DNA from: Pusillimonas sp. UBA3987
GTDB taxonomy: Bacteria; Pseudomonadota; Gammaproteobacteria; Burkholderiales; Burkholderiaceae_B
Direction: 5' to 3'
Assembly: GCA_002384935.1 (NCBI GenBank)
Contig: DGCD01000008.1
Location: 59,777 to 123,776 of the forward strand
DNA length: 64,000 nucleotides
The notes below the pieces were generated by a model. The model searched no databases. It saw only the letters and a program-made list of their open reading frames with translations, and had not been told where the DNA came from. Below, piece after piece: positions 26,695 to 36,752 of this stretch (within the stretch, counting starts at the first letter, position 1; each line of letters begins with the position of its first letter). The translations under genes were made by a program, and so were the position numbers.

Positions 26695-28122
26695 TTAGAA
26701 GTTAAGCGCGCGCTTATCAACCGCCAATGCAGCTTCCTTCATCGATTCGGATAACGTCGGGTGAGCATGGCAAATGCGTGCAATATCCTCAGCCGCACCG
26801 CGGAACTCCATGATCGTCACGGCTTCCGAGATAAGCTCAGATGCCGAAGGACCGATAATATGAACACCGAGCACCTCATCGGACTTGGCATCGGCCAGGA
26901 TTTTTACGAAACCTGTCGTATCGCCCAGTGCACGCGCACGCCCATTGGCCATAAACGGAAACGAACCCGTATTGTATTGGACACCCTCTTTCTTCAATTG
27001 CTGTTCGGTCTTGCCGACCCAGGCAATTTCGGGCGAGGTGTAAATAACATTGGGGATCGTGTCGAAATTCACATGACCATGCTGGCCTGCAATACGCTCG
27101 GCAACGGCCACGCCCTCTTCCTCTGCTTTGTGCGCAAGCATCGGGCCGCGCACCACATCACCGACCGCCCAAACATTGGGCAAGTTGGTGCGGCAATCCT
27201 CATCGACCACGACAAAACCGCGTTCATCGAGTTTCAAGCCGACCGTATCAACGCCCAGGCCTTCAGTGTGCGGCACCCGGCCAATTGACACAATCAGGCG
27301 TTCAACCGAAATAGACTGTTCCTCACCTTTCGAGTCGGTGTAAGGAACAGTAATTGATTTAGCCGTTGTTTTGACTTCACCGATTTTCACGCCGGTTTGA
27401 ATATTCAAACCCTGTTTAGTGAACACTTTGAGCGCTTCTTTTGCCACCGCCTGGTCGGCCACCGGCAAGAAGTCGGGCATGGCTTCCAGCACAGTAACTT
27501 CGGCACCCAGACGACGCCAAACGCTTCCCAGCTCCAGGCCAATGACCCCGGCGCCGATGACGCCCAGTTTCTTCGGTACACCTTCGATCCGCAAAGCGCC
27601 ATCATTCGAAAGCACTTTCTTTTCGTCAAAAGGCAGGCCGGGCAGTTCGCGCGGTGCCGAACCTGTTGCCACCACCACATTCTTGGCGACCAGGTCTTCT
27701 TCCTTGTCGCCCGACACTTTCAGCGACCAGCCACCGTCGACCTTGGCAACGAAAGAACCCGTGCCGTTGAAGTAAGTCACTTTGTTCTTTTTAAGCAAAA
27801 ACAGAATGCCTTCGTTGTTTTGCTTGACCACAAAATCTTTGCGACCCAGCATCGTGCCGAGCTTCAGGCTGGCGCCCTTGACCTCGATACCGTGCTCGGA
27901 GAAATGATGATTAACCTGTTCAAAGTGCTCGGACGACTGCAGTAAAGCCTTCGAGGGAATACACCCAACGTTCGTGCAGGTACCGCCCGGAGCAGGTTTG
28001 CCTTCCGATGTTTTCCAGGCGTCGATACACGCAACCGACATGCCCAGTTGGGCGGCACGAATTGCCGCGATATACCCACCGGGGCCTGCCCCGATTACTA
28101 CTACATCAAAATTCTTAGCCAT
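26695..28122 (-). CDS. lpdA: Dihydrolipoyl dehydrogenase (E3)
   Basis: FAD enzyme that reoxidises dihydrolipoamide in 2-oxo acid dehydrogenase complexes, producing NADH. The FAD motif GAGPGGYIAAIRAA starts at 11, the redox disulfide is Cys49/Cys54 (GGTCTNVGCIPSKALL), the NAD motif is GAGVIGLELGSVWRRLG, and the C-terminal catalytic pair is in CHAHPTLSE. The 475-residue length is standard. Its position as third gene after odhA and odhB marks it as the E3 of the 2-oxoglutarate complex here. Confidence 0.96.
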   Translation of the reverse strand: MAKNFDVVVIGAGPGGYIAAIRAAQLGMSVACIDAWKTSEGKPAPGGTCTNVGCIPSKALLQSSEHFEQVNHHFSEHGIEVKGASLKLGTMLGRKDFVVKQNNEGILFLLKKNKVTYFNGTGSFVAKVDGGWSLKVSGDKEEDLVAKNVVVATGSAPRELPGLPFDEKKVLSNDGALRIEGVPKKLGVIGAGVIGLELGSVWRRLGAEVTVLEAMPDFLPVADQAVAKEALKVFTKQGLNIQTGVKIGEVKTTAKSITVPYTDSKGEEQSISVERLIVSIGRVPHTEGLGVDTVGLKLDERGFVVVDEDCRTNLPNVWAVGDVVRGPMLAHKAEEEGVAVAERIAGQHGHVNFDTIPNVIYTSPEIAWVGKTEQQLKKEGVQYNTGSFPFMANGRARALGDTTGFVKILADAKSDEVLGVHIIGPSASELISEAVTIMEFRGAAEDIARICHAHPTLSESMKEAALAVDKRALNF

Positions 28123-28156
28123 TGTTTATCCCATTAGGTTTGGCTCAACAAAATTA

Positions 28157-29413
28157 TCAAACGTCGAGCAAAAGACGCTGTGGATCTTCCAGCGCTTCCT
28201 TCATTGCCACCAATGCCAGTACCGCTTCACGGCCGTCGATAATACGGTGATCGTACGACAGCGCAAGATAGTTCATTGGGCGAATCACAATTTGTCCGTT
28301 CTCGACGACAGGACGATCCTTCGTCGCGTGGATACCCAAGATGGCCGACTGTGGCGGGTTAATAATCGGCGTAGACAACATTGAACCGAACACACCACCA
28401 TTGGAAATGGAGAAAGTACCGCCGGTAAGCTCTTCCAGACCCAGCTTGCCATCACGGGCACGGGCACCGAAGTCGGCGATTTGTTTCTCGATCTCGGCAA
28501 TGGAGAGTTGATCGGCATTACGCAGAATAGGAACAACCAGACCGCGCGGACTGCCTACTGCAATGCCAATGTCGAAATAGCCGTGATAGATAATGTCTTT
28601 GCCGTCTACCGATGCATTCACAACGGGGTACTTCTTCAAAGCCGCAACCGCTGCCTTCACAAAGAATGAAGTGAAGCCCAGTTTCACACCATGCTCTTTT
28701 TCGAATTGGTCTTTGTAACGCGAGCGCAGATCAAGCACGCCCTGCATGTTGACTTCGTTAAAGGTCGTGAGAATTGCATTCTCGGTTTGAGACTGCAGCA
28801 AACGCTCGGCCACACGGGCACGCAAACGGCTCATGGGCACGCGTTGTTCGGGACGCCCATCCAATGACAGACTGGCGGGCGCCGGCGCAGAGGCCTGCTG
28901 TTTCTTGGCACCGGCTTCGGCCGACATGGCATCGGATTTGGTCACTCGACCACCACGCCCGGACCCATCCACATCGGAAGGGTCAATCCCTTTCTCGGCC
29001 AGAATCTTTCCGGCAGCCGGCGAGGCAGTTGATGAAGCCGACGACTTGGCGCTGCTGGCGGGCGAAGATTTAGCGCTGCTGGACGCCGGGGAACTCTCTT
29101 TGGCCGGCGCTTCTTCTTTCTTGGCCGGCTCAGCTTCTTTCGCAGGTTCTTCTTTGGGCGCGCTGGCTTTGCCTTCGCTATCGATGCGAGCCAGTACCTC
29201 GCCCGAACCCACGGTGCTGCCATCACCTTTAACAATTTCAGACAAAACGCCGGCAGCGGGTGCCGGTACTTCCAGCACAACCTTGTCGGTCTCAACTTCA
29301 ATCAGGATTTCGTCGGCTTCCACGGCTTCGCCGGGCTTTTTCTTCCACTCGAGCAACGTTGCCTCTGAAACAGATTCCGACAATTGGGGAACGAGAACTT
29401 CTGTAATAGCCAT
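28157..29413 (-). CDS. odhB: 2-oxoglutarate dehydrogenase E2 (dihydrolipoyllysine succinyltransferase)
   Basis: Core subunit of the 2-oxoglutarate dehydrogenase complex. One lipoyl domain has ETDKVVLEVPAPAAG with lipoylated Lys44. An Ala/Ser/Lys/Glu-rich linker (about 85-130), a peripheral subunit-binding domain (AEKGIDPSDVDGSGRGGRV) and a C-terminal acyltransferase domain ending with catalytic DHRIIDGREA follow. The protein has 418 residues. Also called sucB. It lies 32 bp after odhA in a clear operon. Confidence 0.96.
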   Translation of the reverse strand: MAITEVLVPQLSESVSEATLLEWKKKPGEAVEADEILIEVETDKVVLEVPAPAAGVLSEIVKGDGSTVGSGEVLARIDSEGKASAPKEEPAKEAEPAKKEEAPAKESSPASSSAKSSPASSAKSSASSTASPAAGKILAEKGIDPSDVDGSGRGGRVTKSDAMSAEAGAKKQQASAPAPASLSLDGRPEQRVPMSRLRARVAERLLQSQTENAILTTFNEVNMQGVLDLRSRYKDQFEKEHGVKLGFTSFFVKAAVAALKKYPVVNASVDGKDIIYHGYFDIGIAVGSPRGLVVPILRNADQLSIAEIEKQIADFGARARDGKLGLEELTGGTFSISNGGVFGSMLSTPIINPPQSAILGIHATKDRPVVENGQIVIRPMNYLALSYDHRIIDGREAVLALVAMKEALEDPQRLLLDV

Positions 29414-29445
29414 AATATTTTGATTCCGTAATGTTAGATATTCGT

Positions 29446-32316
29446 TTATCGGGTCTGGGCAACGCCTTTGAACTTATCGGCAAACGCCTGTTCAATCAGC
29501 GCCTTCTGTTGCTCAACGTGTTTAGCCAAATAGCCCACTGCCGGAGAAGCCGAAGCAGAGCGCCCTGCATAGCCCAGGCGCTGACCATCGGTCATATTCT
29601 CGTACAGGTGATGCTGGATATAGAACCAGGGTCCTTGATTCTGCGGCTCGTCTTGCACCCAGATCATTTCCTTGGCATTGGGATATTTTTGCAATTCAGC
29701 CTGGAACGCCTTATGGGCAAAGGGATACAACTGCTCGATGCGCAGAATCGCGACGTCGTTGCGCTCACGCTCTTTGCGGGCGTTCATCAGGTCGTAATAA
29801 ACCTTACCGGAACAAATCAGTACGCGTTTAACCTGCTCTGGATTGATCTCGTCGTGCGTCTCGCCAATAACCGGCATGAAATGCTTTTCAGCCAAATCAG
29901 TTAATGGTGAAGTGGCGTCTTTATTACGCAGCAGTGACTTGGGTGTGAACAAAATCAAAGGTTTGCGAAACGGCCGGATCATCTGGCGACGCAACACATG
30001 GAAAATCTGCGCCGCATTGGTCGGTTGAATGACCTGCATGTTGTTGTCTGCACACAACTGCAGGAAACGCTCGATGCGTGCGGATGAATGTTCAGGACCC
30101 TGGCCTTCGTAACCATGTGGCAACATTAGCGTTAAACCGCACTGGCGGCCCCACTTGGCTTCACCCGACGAAATAAACTGATCAATCACTACCTGGGCGC
30201 CGTTCAGGAAGTCACCAAACTGCGCTTCCCATATCGTTAGCGTGTTGGGCTCCGCCGAAGCATAACCATACTCAAACGCCAGCACGGCCTCTTCCGACAA
30301 GACCGAGTCGATGACGGAAAACAGTGCCTGGTTTTCAGAGACATTTTGCAGCGGAATATAGGCTCCGTCGTTCCAACGCTCACGCTTCTGGTCATGCAAT
30401 ACGGCATGACGATGAGTAAACGTACCGCGACCTGAGTCCTGCCCGGTGATGCGAATGGGATAACCCGAAGCCACAAGCGTCGCAAATGCCAGGTGTTCGC
30501 CCATGCCCCAATCCAGAGGCTGCTCGCCCCGAGCCATTTTCTGGCGTTCGCCCAGCAGGCGTTTGACCAAAGGATGCACCGTGAGGTTATCAGGCACCGT
30601 TGTGAGGCGTTCGCCAATGCGCGTCAGCTCAGCCAGGGGAATCGCAGTGTCCGCCTGATCAGTCCATTTCGCATTCAGGAATGGTGACCAATCGGTGGCG
30701 TGCTTGTTCTTGTAGTCGGTTAGAACCGGCTCAACCGTTTTCTGCCCGTCTTCCATGAGTTGACGATAATCTTTGACCATATCGTCAGGCTCGTTGTCGG
30801 ACAAGACACCCTGCGTAATCAGTTTGTCGGCGTAAAACTTGCGCGTGCCGGGGTGCTGGCCAATGCTCTTGTACATCAGCGGCTGCGTAAGAGACGGTGT
30901 ATCTTGCTCGTTGTGCCCCAGTTTGCGGAAACAGACAATATCAACAACGACGTCGTGCTTGAATTTGCGACGATAATCAAGCGCCAGCTCGGTAACATAC
31001 ACCACGGCTTCCGGGTCGTCGCCATTGACGTGAAACACCGGAGCCTCAATCATTTTCACAACGTCGGTACAGTAAAGCGTAGAACGCGAGTCACGAGGAT
31101 CGGACGTGGTAAAACCAATTTGGTTGTTAATGACAATGTGGAATGTCCCGCCTGTACCGTAACCCCGCGTTTGCGCAAGGTTCAGTGTTTCCATTACAAC
31201 ACCCTGCCCGGCAAAAGCCGCATCGCCATGAACCAGCACGGGCATGACCTGATCGCCCTCTTCATCGTTACGACGATCCTGACGGGCACGCACGCTACCC
31301 TCAACCACCGGATTCACAATCTCCAGGTGGGACGGGTTGAATGCCAGCGACAGGTGAAGGGGGCCACCGCGTGTAGAGAGATCGCTTGAAAAGCCATTGT
31401 GATATTTGACGTCGCCGTCGCTAAGCACCTGGCTGTATTTGCCTTCAAACTCGGCAAACAGATCGCCAGGCATTTTGCCCATGATGTTCACGAGCAGGTT
31501 CAGACGGCCACGATGGGCCATGCCCACGACAAGCTCCTGAACACCGTTGTCGCCGGAGTGGTTCACCACTTCATCCATGGCGGCAATAAAACTTTCCCCC
31601 CCTTCAAGAGAGAAACGCTTCTGACCCACATACTTTGTGTGCAGGTAGCGCTCAAGGCCTTCCGCCTCGGTCAGTTGCTTGAGAATGTGGCGCTTGCGTT
31701 CGGCGTCGTAGGTAGGCACCCCCAACGTCGACTCAAGGCGTTCCTGAATCCAGCGCTTGGCAGCCGGATCGGAAATATGCATGAATTCAGTACCAATTGA
31801 ACGACAGTAAGTGTCGCGCAACGCCTTGAGCATGTCGCGCAAGGTCATGGTTTCGGATTTGGTGAAATACGTGTTGGTTGCCGAATAAACCTGGTCAAGG
31901 TCTGACTCGGTAAGACCATAGAAAGCGGGATCAAGCTCGGGAATATTCGGGCGATCCTGGCGCTTCAAGGGGTCGAGGTCGGCGATACGCGCACCTAGCG
32001 AACGATATGCCGCAATCAGCGACTGAACATAAACCTGCTTTCCGGCAACAGCCAGATCGGGTTGAGCCGACTGACGCACAAAGGCATTGTTTTTGGCGCG
32101 TTCGGCAAACGACTGCAAAATGGGCGCGTGCGCTTGGTCGCGTACACCCTCTTTGCCATCTGGGGCGGGAAGATGCTGAAGCTGGTCGAAATAATTTCGC
32201 CACTCTTCTTCTACCGAACCGGGATTATCGAGATAGGCTTCGTAGAGTTCCTCTACGTAAGGAGCATTACTGCCGAACAGGTAAGAATTACTTAATGATT
32301 CAAGTTGTGATGACAT
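29446..32316 (-). CDS. odhA: 2-oxoglutarate dehydrogenase E1
   Basis: Thiamine-diphosphate enzyme that decarboxylates 2-oxoglutarate and passes the succinyl group to E2. The 956-residue protein has the E1o N-terminal LFGSNAPYVEELYEAYLDNP, the conserved VVGMAHRGRLNLLVNIMGK, the ThDP region GDAAFAGQGVVMETLNL with NNQIGFTTSDP, and the C-terminal transketolase-like domain. Also called sucA. It is first in odhA-odhB-lpdA, divergent from maeB across a 316-bp gap. Confidence 0.97.
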   Translation of the reverse strand: MSSQLESLSNSYLFGSNAPYVEELYEAYLDNPGSVEEEWRNYFDQLQHLPAPDGKEGVRDQAHAPILQSFAERAKNNAFVRQSAQPDLAVAGKQVYVQSLIAAYRSLGARIADLDPLKRQDRPNIPELDPAFYGLTESDLDQVYSATNTYFTKSETMTLRDMLKALRDTYCRSIGTEFMHISDPAAKRWIQERLESTLGVPTYDAERKRHILKQLTEAEGLERYLHTKYVGQKRFSLEGGESFIAAMDEVVNHSGDNGVQELVVGMAHRGRLNLLVNIMGKMPGDLFAEFEGKYSQVLSDGDVKYHNGFSSDLSTRGGPLHLSLAFNPSHLEIVNPVVEGSVRARQDRRNDEEGDQVMPVLVHGDAAFAGQGVVMETLNLAQTRGYGTGGTFHIVINNQIGFTTSDPRDSRSTLYCTDVVKMIEAPVFHVNGDDPEAVVYVTELALDYRRKFKHDVVVDIVCFRKLGHNEQDTPSLTQPLMYKSIGQHPGTRKFYADKLITQGVLSDNEPDDMVKDYRQLMEDGQKTVEPVLTDYKNKHATDWSPFLNAKWTDQADTAIPLAELTRIGERLTTVPDNLTVHPLVKRLLGERQKMARGEQPLDWGMGEHLAFATLVASGYPIRITGQDSGRGTFTHRHAVLHDQKRERWNDGAYIPLQNVSENQALFSVIDSVLSEEAVLAFEYGYASAEPNTLTIWEAQFGDFLNGAQVVIDQFISSGEAKWGRQCGLTLMLPHGYEGQGPEHSSARIERFLQLCADNNMQVIQPTNAAQIFHVLRRQMIRPFRKPLILFTPKSLLRNKDATSPLTDLAEKHFMPVIGETHDEINPEQVKRVLICSGKVYYDLMNARKERERNDVAILRIEQLYPFAHKAFQAELQKYPNAKEMIWVQDEPQNQGPWFYIQHHLYENMTDGQRLGYAGRSASASPAVGYLAKHVEQQKALIEQAFADKFKGVAQTR

Positions 32317-32632
32317 ATATTCGCTTCACCGATCGAGTGCTTCACTCGTTATGATGCAGGACAACCTTCCGCGACACGGCCAGACCGAATAGCGGATAGC
32401 GGGGGGCAGAAGGCAACGTACGACGCCTCAAGTGCCGTATTGAACTTAGTATAACCAGAAACAAAATGGAATGTAACAGCCAGCCCGGAAAGTCCGCTAA
32501 TTTAAAAGCCCAACGTTGAAATTAACTGACACCTGCCCACGTTCGGGGTATTTCAAGATGCATGCATTTCCCAGATAGTGTATTTTTTAAGTTTATTTTA
32601 ATTTTTAAGATTGTTTTCAGGAGCATCACTTT
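32317..32632. other. Intergenic region between odhA and maeB
   Basis: This 316-bp gap separates divergent odhA and maeB. It holds a promoter-like pair for odhA (32448-32477) and, at the maeB end, an AT-rich stretch (about 32580-32618) followed by AGGAG (32619-32623), a good Shine-Dalgarno for maeB. I see no coding frame and no copy of the mdh/acnB operator here. Confidence 0.7.
32448..32477 (-). promoter_or_regulatory. Candidate promoter of odhA
   Basis: The minus strand reads GTTACA (complement of 32472-32477), an 18-bp spacer, and TATACT (complement of 32448-32453). This would give a 5' leader of about 125 nt. Confidence 0.45.
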
Positions 32633-34939
32633 ATGGACGCCAAGGCGGACCTCTCTAAACTGGCCCTCGACTACCACGCCAACCCGCAACCCGGAAAGAT
32701 TTCCGTTACACCCACCAAAACATTAGCCAACCAGGACGACTTGTCTCTGGCCTACTCGCCCGGTGTTGCCGTGGCCAGCATGGCTATTCACGAAGGCGGA
32801 GAGGAAGCGGCTGCCAAATACACATCGCGCTCCAACCTGGTGGGTGTCATTACCAACGGGACGGCCGTGCTGGGGTTGGGCAACATTGGCCCACTGGCCG
32901 CAAAACCGGTCATGGAAGGCAAAGGCTGCCTGTTCAAGAAATTTGCGGGTATCGACGTTTTCGATATCGAACTGGCTGAAAACGATCCCGACAAACTGGT
33001 CGACATCATCGCCGCCATGGAACCCACCCTGGGTGGCGTCAACCTGGAAGACATCAAGGCGCCCGAATGCTTCTATATTGAAAAGAAACTGCGCGAGCGC
33101 ATGAAAATCCCGGTCTTCCACGACGACCAGCACGGCACTGCCATTATTTCGGCTTCGGCCATCCTCAATGGCCTTAAAGTCGTGAACAAGAAAATGGACG
33201 AGGTCAAGCTGGTGTGTTCAGGCGCGGGGGCCGCGGCCATTGCCTGCTTGAACTTACTGGTGCACTTGGGGTTGAAGAAAGAAAATACATACGTCGTTGA
33301 CTCGCGCGGGGTCATCTGGGAAGGCCGTGACGAAAACATGGAACCCACGAAAGCAGCTTATGCGCAGAAAACCGACGCCCGCACATTGGCCGATGTTTGC
33401 GTAGATGCCGACGTGTTTCTGGGCTGCTCGGCACCCGGTGTACTGAAAGCGGATATGGTCAAAAGCATGGCCGAGCGTCCGCTGATTCTGGCACTGGCCA
33501 ACCCGGAACCTGAAATCCGACCTGAGCTTGCAAAGGAAGTACGCCCCGACTGCGTCATTGCAACCGGCCGTTCCGACTACCCGAACCAGGTCAACAATGT
33601 ACTTTGCTTTCCGTTCATTTTCCGCGGCGCCATGGACGTGGGTGCCACCGTCATCAATGAAGAGATGAAACTGGCATGCGTTAAAGCCATTGCCGAATTG
33701 GCTGAAGCCGAACAGAATGATGAAGTGGCAATGGCTTATGCTGGCCAGGATCTGAGCTTCGGGCCCGACTACATTATTCCCAAACCGTTCGACCCGCGCC
33801 TTATCATCAAAATAGCCCCTGCAGTGGCCGAAGCGGCGAGCGCCTCGGGCGTGGCCCGTCGCCCCATCGAAGACATGGAAGCGTATCGCCAGAAGCTCAT
33901 GAGCCTGGTGTATCACACCGGCCAATTGATGCGTCCGTTATTCATGCAGGCCAAGCTGGCACCAAAACGGGTAATCTACGCCGATGGTGAAGACGAGCGC
34001 GTGTTACGGGCAGTACAAACCGTCGTCGACGAAACCATCGCCAACCCCATACTCATTGGCCGCCCTGCCGTCATTGAAATGCGTGTACGCAAATTCGGCT
34101 TGCGCCTGATTGCGGGTAAAAATATAGAAATTGTGAACCCGGAAGACGATGAGCGTTTCAATGAAACCTGGACGGGCTATTACAAACTTCAAGGACGCAA
34201 TGGCGTAACACCCGAAATCGCCAAGGCCATGGTGCGCAAACACAATTCGCTGATCGGCGCGATGCTGCTCCAGCGTGGCGACGCCGACGCCCTGATTTGC
34301 GGGGTATCCAGCCGGTTCGATAACCAGTTGCGTTACATAGATGAAGTAATCGGACTCAAGCATGGCGTTCAAACCTATGCCGCCATGAATGTGCTTATGT
34401 TGCCGGATCAAACCCTGTTTGTCTGCGACACGCATGTCAACGAAAATCCTTCAGCCGAAGATATTGCCGACATGACGATCCAGGCCGCTGCGGAAATACT
34501 GCGCTTTGGTGTCGTGCCGAAAATCGCGTTGCTGTCACACTCCAACTTCGGCAGCCGCCCCACGGAATCCTCACGCAAGATGTCCAAGGCACGCCAGCTT
34601 ATTAACGAACGCGCGCCATATTTGGAAATCGACGGCGAAATGCATGCCGATGCGGCCCTTTCGGAAAAAATCCGCAACAAGGCTTATCCCGACTCCACAT
34701 TGAAAGGGCCTGCCAACTTGTTGATCACCCCTAATCTCGATGCCGGCAACATTACCTACAACATGTTGAAAATGACCGGCAGCAACGGTGTTTCGATGGG
34801 GCCGGTTTTATTGGGAGCGGCACGTCCGGTTCATATCCTGACCACCAGCGCCACAGTTCGACGGATTGTGAACATGACTGCTCTTGCGGTTGTGGATGCC
34901 CAGCAAGAAGCACAGGACAAGCACGCCAGCGGCACATGA
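32633..34939 (+). CDS. maeB: NADP-dependent malic enzyme with C-terminal phosphotransacetylase-like domain
   Basis: Decarboxylates malate to pyruvate with NADP reduction. The 768-residue protein has the MaeB architecture. The N-terminal malic domain (about 1-430) shows SLAYSPGVA, the metal site FHDDQHGTAI and the NAD(P) fold CSGAGAAAIACLN. The C-terminal phosphate acetyl/butyryltransferase-like domain (about 440-768) is thought to be regulatory. The Shine-Dalgarno AGGAG is 9 nt upstream. It converges with gltA, with a bidirectional terminator between them. Confidence 0.95.
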   Translation: MDAKADLSKLALDYHANPQPGKISVTPTKTLANQDDLSLAYSPGVAVASMAIHEGGEEAAAKYTSRSNLVGVITNGTAVLGLGNIGPLAAKPVMEGKGCLFKKFAGIDVFDIELAENDPDKLVDIIAAMEPTLGGVNLEDIKAPECFYIEKKLRERMKIPVFHDDQHGTAIISASAILNGLKVVNKKMDEVKLVCSGAGAAAIACLNLLVHLGLKKENTYVVDSRGVIWEGRDENMEPTKAAYAQKTDARTLADVCVDADVFLGCSAPGVLKADMVKSMAERPLILALANPEPEIRPELAKEVRPDCVIATGRSDYPNQVNNVLCFPFIFRGAMDVGATVINEEMKLACVKAIAELAEAEQNDEVAMAYAGQDLSFGPDYIIPKPFDPRLIIKIAPAVAEAASASGVARRPIEDMEAYRQKLMSLVYHTGQLMRPLFMQAKLAPKRVIYADGEDERVLRAVQTVVDETIANPILIGRPAVIEMRVRKFGLRLIAGKNIEIVNPEDDERFNETWTGYYKLQGRNGVTPEIAKAMVRKHNSLIGAMLLQRGDADALICGVSSRFDNQLRYIDEVIGLKHGVQTYAAMNVLMLPDQTLFVCDTHVNENPSAEDIADMTIQAAAEILRFGVVPKIALLSHSNFGSRPTESSRKMSKARQLINERAPYLEIDGEMHADAALSEKIRNKAYPDSTLKGPANLLITPNLDAGNITYNMLKMTGSNGVSMGPVLLGAARPVHILTTSATVRRIVNMTALAVVDAQQEAQDKHASGT

Positions 34940-35054
34940 TCATACTTTTTTCTTGATGCAGGCAGCATGCATTAATGCGCAGGGGCCCGATCCGGCACCC
35001 TCCGCATTTTATTTACACTACGAAAAAAGCAAAAGGCAATTGGGAACACCCCAA

Positions 35055-35095
35055 TAAAAAAGGCTGTCGGCAGAACATACCGACAGCCTTTGTTC
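35055..35095. terminator. Bidirectional terminator between maeB and gltA
   Basis: AAGGCTGTCGG (35060-35070) pairs perfectly with CCGACAGCCTT (35080-35090). T-rich sequence follows on the plus strand, and six T (complement of 35055-35060) on the minus strand. Confidence 0.88.
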
Positions 35096-35160
35096 TTACT
35101 TCGTACTGCGCTTGCCGCATTGAAACGCCCTGGCGCAGACAACGAAAGTAAGAGGCGTGC

Positions 35161-36456
35161 TTATTTGATATCGCGAACCGAAGCACCGGTGTACAACTGG
35201 CGCGGACGGCCGATCTTGTATTCAGGATCGGACAGCATTTCGTCCCACTGAGCAATCCAGCCAACCGTGCGAGCCAAGGCAAAAATGGCAGTGAACAACG
35301 GTGTGGGGATGCCAATGGCGCGCTGAACAATACCCGAATAGAAATCAACGTTCGGATACAGCTTGCGATCAACAAAGTATGGGTCTTCCAGCGCGATACG
35401 CTCAAGCTCCATGGCCAGTTTGAACAAGGGGTCATTTTCCAGACCCAATGCAGTCAGCACTTCCTTGCAGGTTGCCTGCATCAGCTTGGCGCGTGGGTCA
35501 TAGTTCTTGTAAACGCGATGACCAAAGCCCATCAGGCGTACGCCTGATGATTTGTCTTTGACCTTCTCCATGAACTCGCCGACTTTGTCGATACCGCCTT
35601 CTGCCTGAAGCTGCTCGAGCATTTGCAGGCAGGCTTCATTGGCACCACCGTGGGCAGGGCCCCACAAGCAGGCCACGCCGGCTGCAATCGCTGCAAACGG
35701 ATTGGTTCCCGACGACCCACACAAACGAACGGTTGAGGTGGAAGCATTTTGCTCGTGATCGGCATGCAGGATGAAGATGCGATCGAGCGCACGCTCGACA
35801 ACCTCATTGACCTGATAATCTTCGCACGGCGTGGCAAACATCATACGCAGGAAGTTGCCTGTATAAGACAGGTCGTTGCGCGGATAGATGTACGGCTGGC
35901 CTTGATTGTATTTATAAGCCATTGCCACCAGTGTCGGCATTTTCGCAATAAGGCGAATGGCCGAGATCTCGCGATGACGCGGATTGGTAATGTCGGTTGA
36001 GTCGTGATAGAAGGCCGACAGCGCGCCAACCATCCCCGTTAACACCGCCATGGGATGCGCGTCGCGACGAAAGCCGCGCATGAACAAATGTAATTGCTCA
36101 TGCACCATGGTGTGGTGGGTAACGACACTATCGAACTCTTGCTTTTGTCCGGCATCGGGCAATTCGCCATTCAGAATCAGATAGCTTACGTCCATGAAGT
36201 CGCAATTTTCCGCCAACTGCTCAATAGGATAGCCGCGATACAGCAACTGACCTTTGTCACCATCGATATAGGTGATCGCCGACTCGCATGAAGCCGTGGC
36301 CAGGAAACCTGGATCATAGGTAAACATGCCAGTTTGACCGTACAACTTGCGAATGTCGATAACGTCGGGGCCGATTGTCCCCTTATAAACCGGAAATTCA
36401 ACCGATGCGCTATCGTCTGAAAACGATAAAGTGGCTTTTTTATCTGACAATTGCAT
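35161..36456 (-). CDS. gltA: Citrate synthase (type II)
   Basis: Condenses oxaloacetate and acetyl-CoA, the entry step of the TCA cycle. The 431-residue protein matches the hexameric, NADH-sensitive proteobacterial type, with catalytic histidine segments HADHEQNAST and GFGHRVYKNYDPRA and the N-terminal beta-rich domain. GAGGAAAA precedes the ATG. It is the last gene of the sdhC-sdhD-sdhA-sdhB-sdhE-gltA series and lies 18 bp after sdhE. It is clearly different from the shorter prpC product in the same window. Confidence 0.96.
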   Translation of the reverse strand: MQLSDKKATLSFSDDSASVEFPVYKGTIGPDVIDIRKLYGQTGMFTYDPGFLATASCESAITYIDGDKGQLLYRGYPIEQLAENCDFMDVSYLILNGELPDAGQKQEFDSVVTHHTMVHEQLHLFMRGFRRDAHPMAVLTGMVGALSAFYHDSTDITNPRHREISAIRLIAKMPTLVAMAYKYNQGQPYIYPRNDLSYTGNFLRMMFATPCEDYQVNEVVERALDRIFILHADHEQNASTSTVRLCGSSGTNPFAAIAAGVACLWGPAHGGANEACLQMLEQLQAEGGIDKVGEFMEKVKDKSSGVRLMGFGHRVYKNYDPRAKLMQATCKEVLTALGLENDPLFKLAMELERIALEDPYFVDRKLYPNVDFYSGIVQRAIGIPTPLFTAIFALARTVGWIAQWDEMLSDPEYKIGRPRQLYTGASVRDIK

Positions 36457-36474
36457 TACTTTTCCTCAAAAAAT

Positions 36475-36738
36475 TTACAGCTTCCGCATTTGCGTTACCA
36501 GGCGCTGGATATCGGGTGTGCTATACACCCCTTCCAGCTCCTTGCGGCCCAGCAATACGTCAAGCAAATCGTTATCGCCCATATCGAACAAACAGGTCAA
36601 CGCGGCGACATCGGCAGTGGTCAGTTGAGTCTCGTACTGATCAAGAAATTTTGTAATGATCAGGTCGTTCTCCAACAAACCGCGTCGCGCCCGCCAACGA
36701 AGTCGGGCGCGCTCAAGTTCAGTCAGTTCTTTGCTCAT
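36475..36738 (-). CDS. sdhE: FAD assembly factor SdhE
   Basis: Small protein (87 residues) that promotes covalent FAD attachment to SdhA. The hallmark RGxxE motif is present as RGLLE at 19-23, followed by FLDQYETQLTTADVAAL. A longer reading of the frame back to 36855 would overlap the sdhB coding end by about 100 bp and adds unrelated sequence, so I start at MSKELTELER (36738), 14 bp after the sdhB stop. Its place between sdhB and gltA is common in betaproteobacteria. Confidence 0.92.
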   Translation of the reverse strand: MSKELTELERARLRWRARRGLLENDLIITKFLDQYETQLTTADVAALTCLFDMGDNDLLDVLLGRKELEGVYSTPDIQRLVTQMRKL

Positions 36739-36752
36739 AAGCTCACAGCACG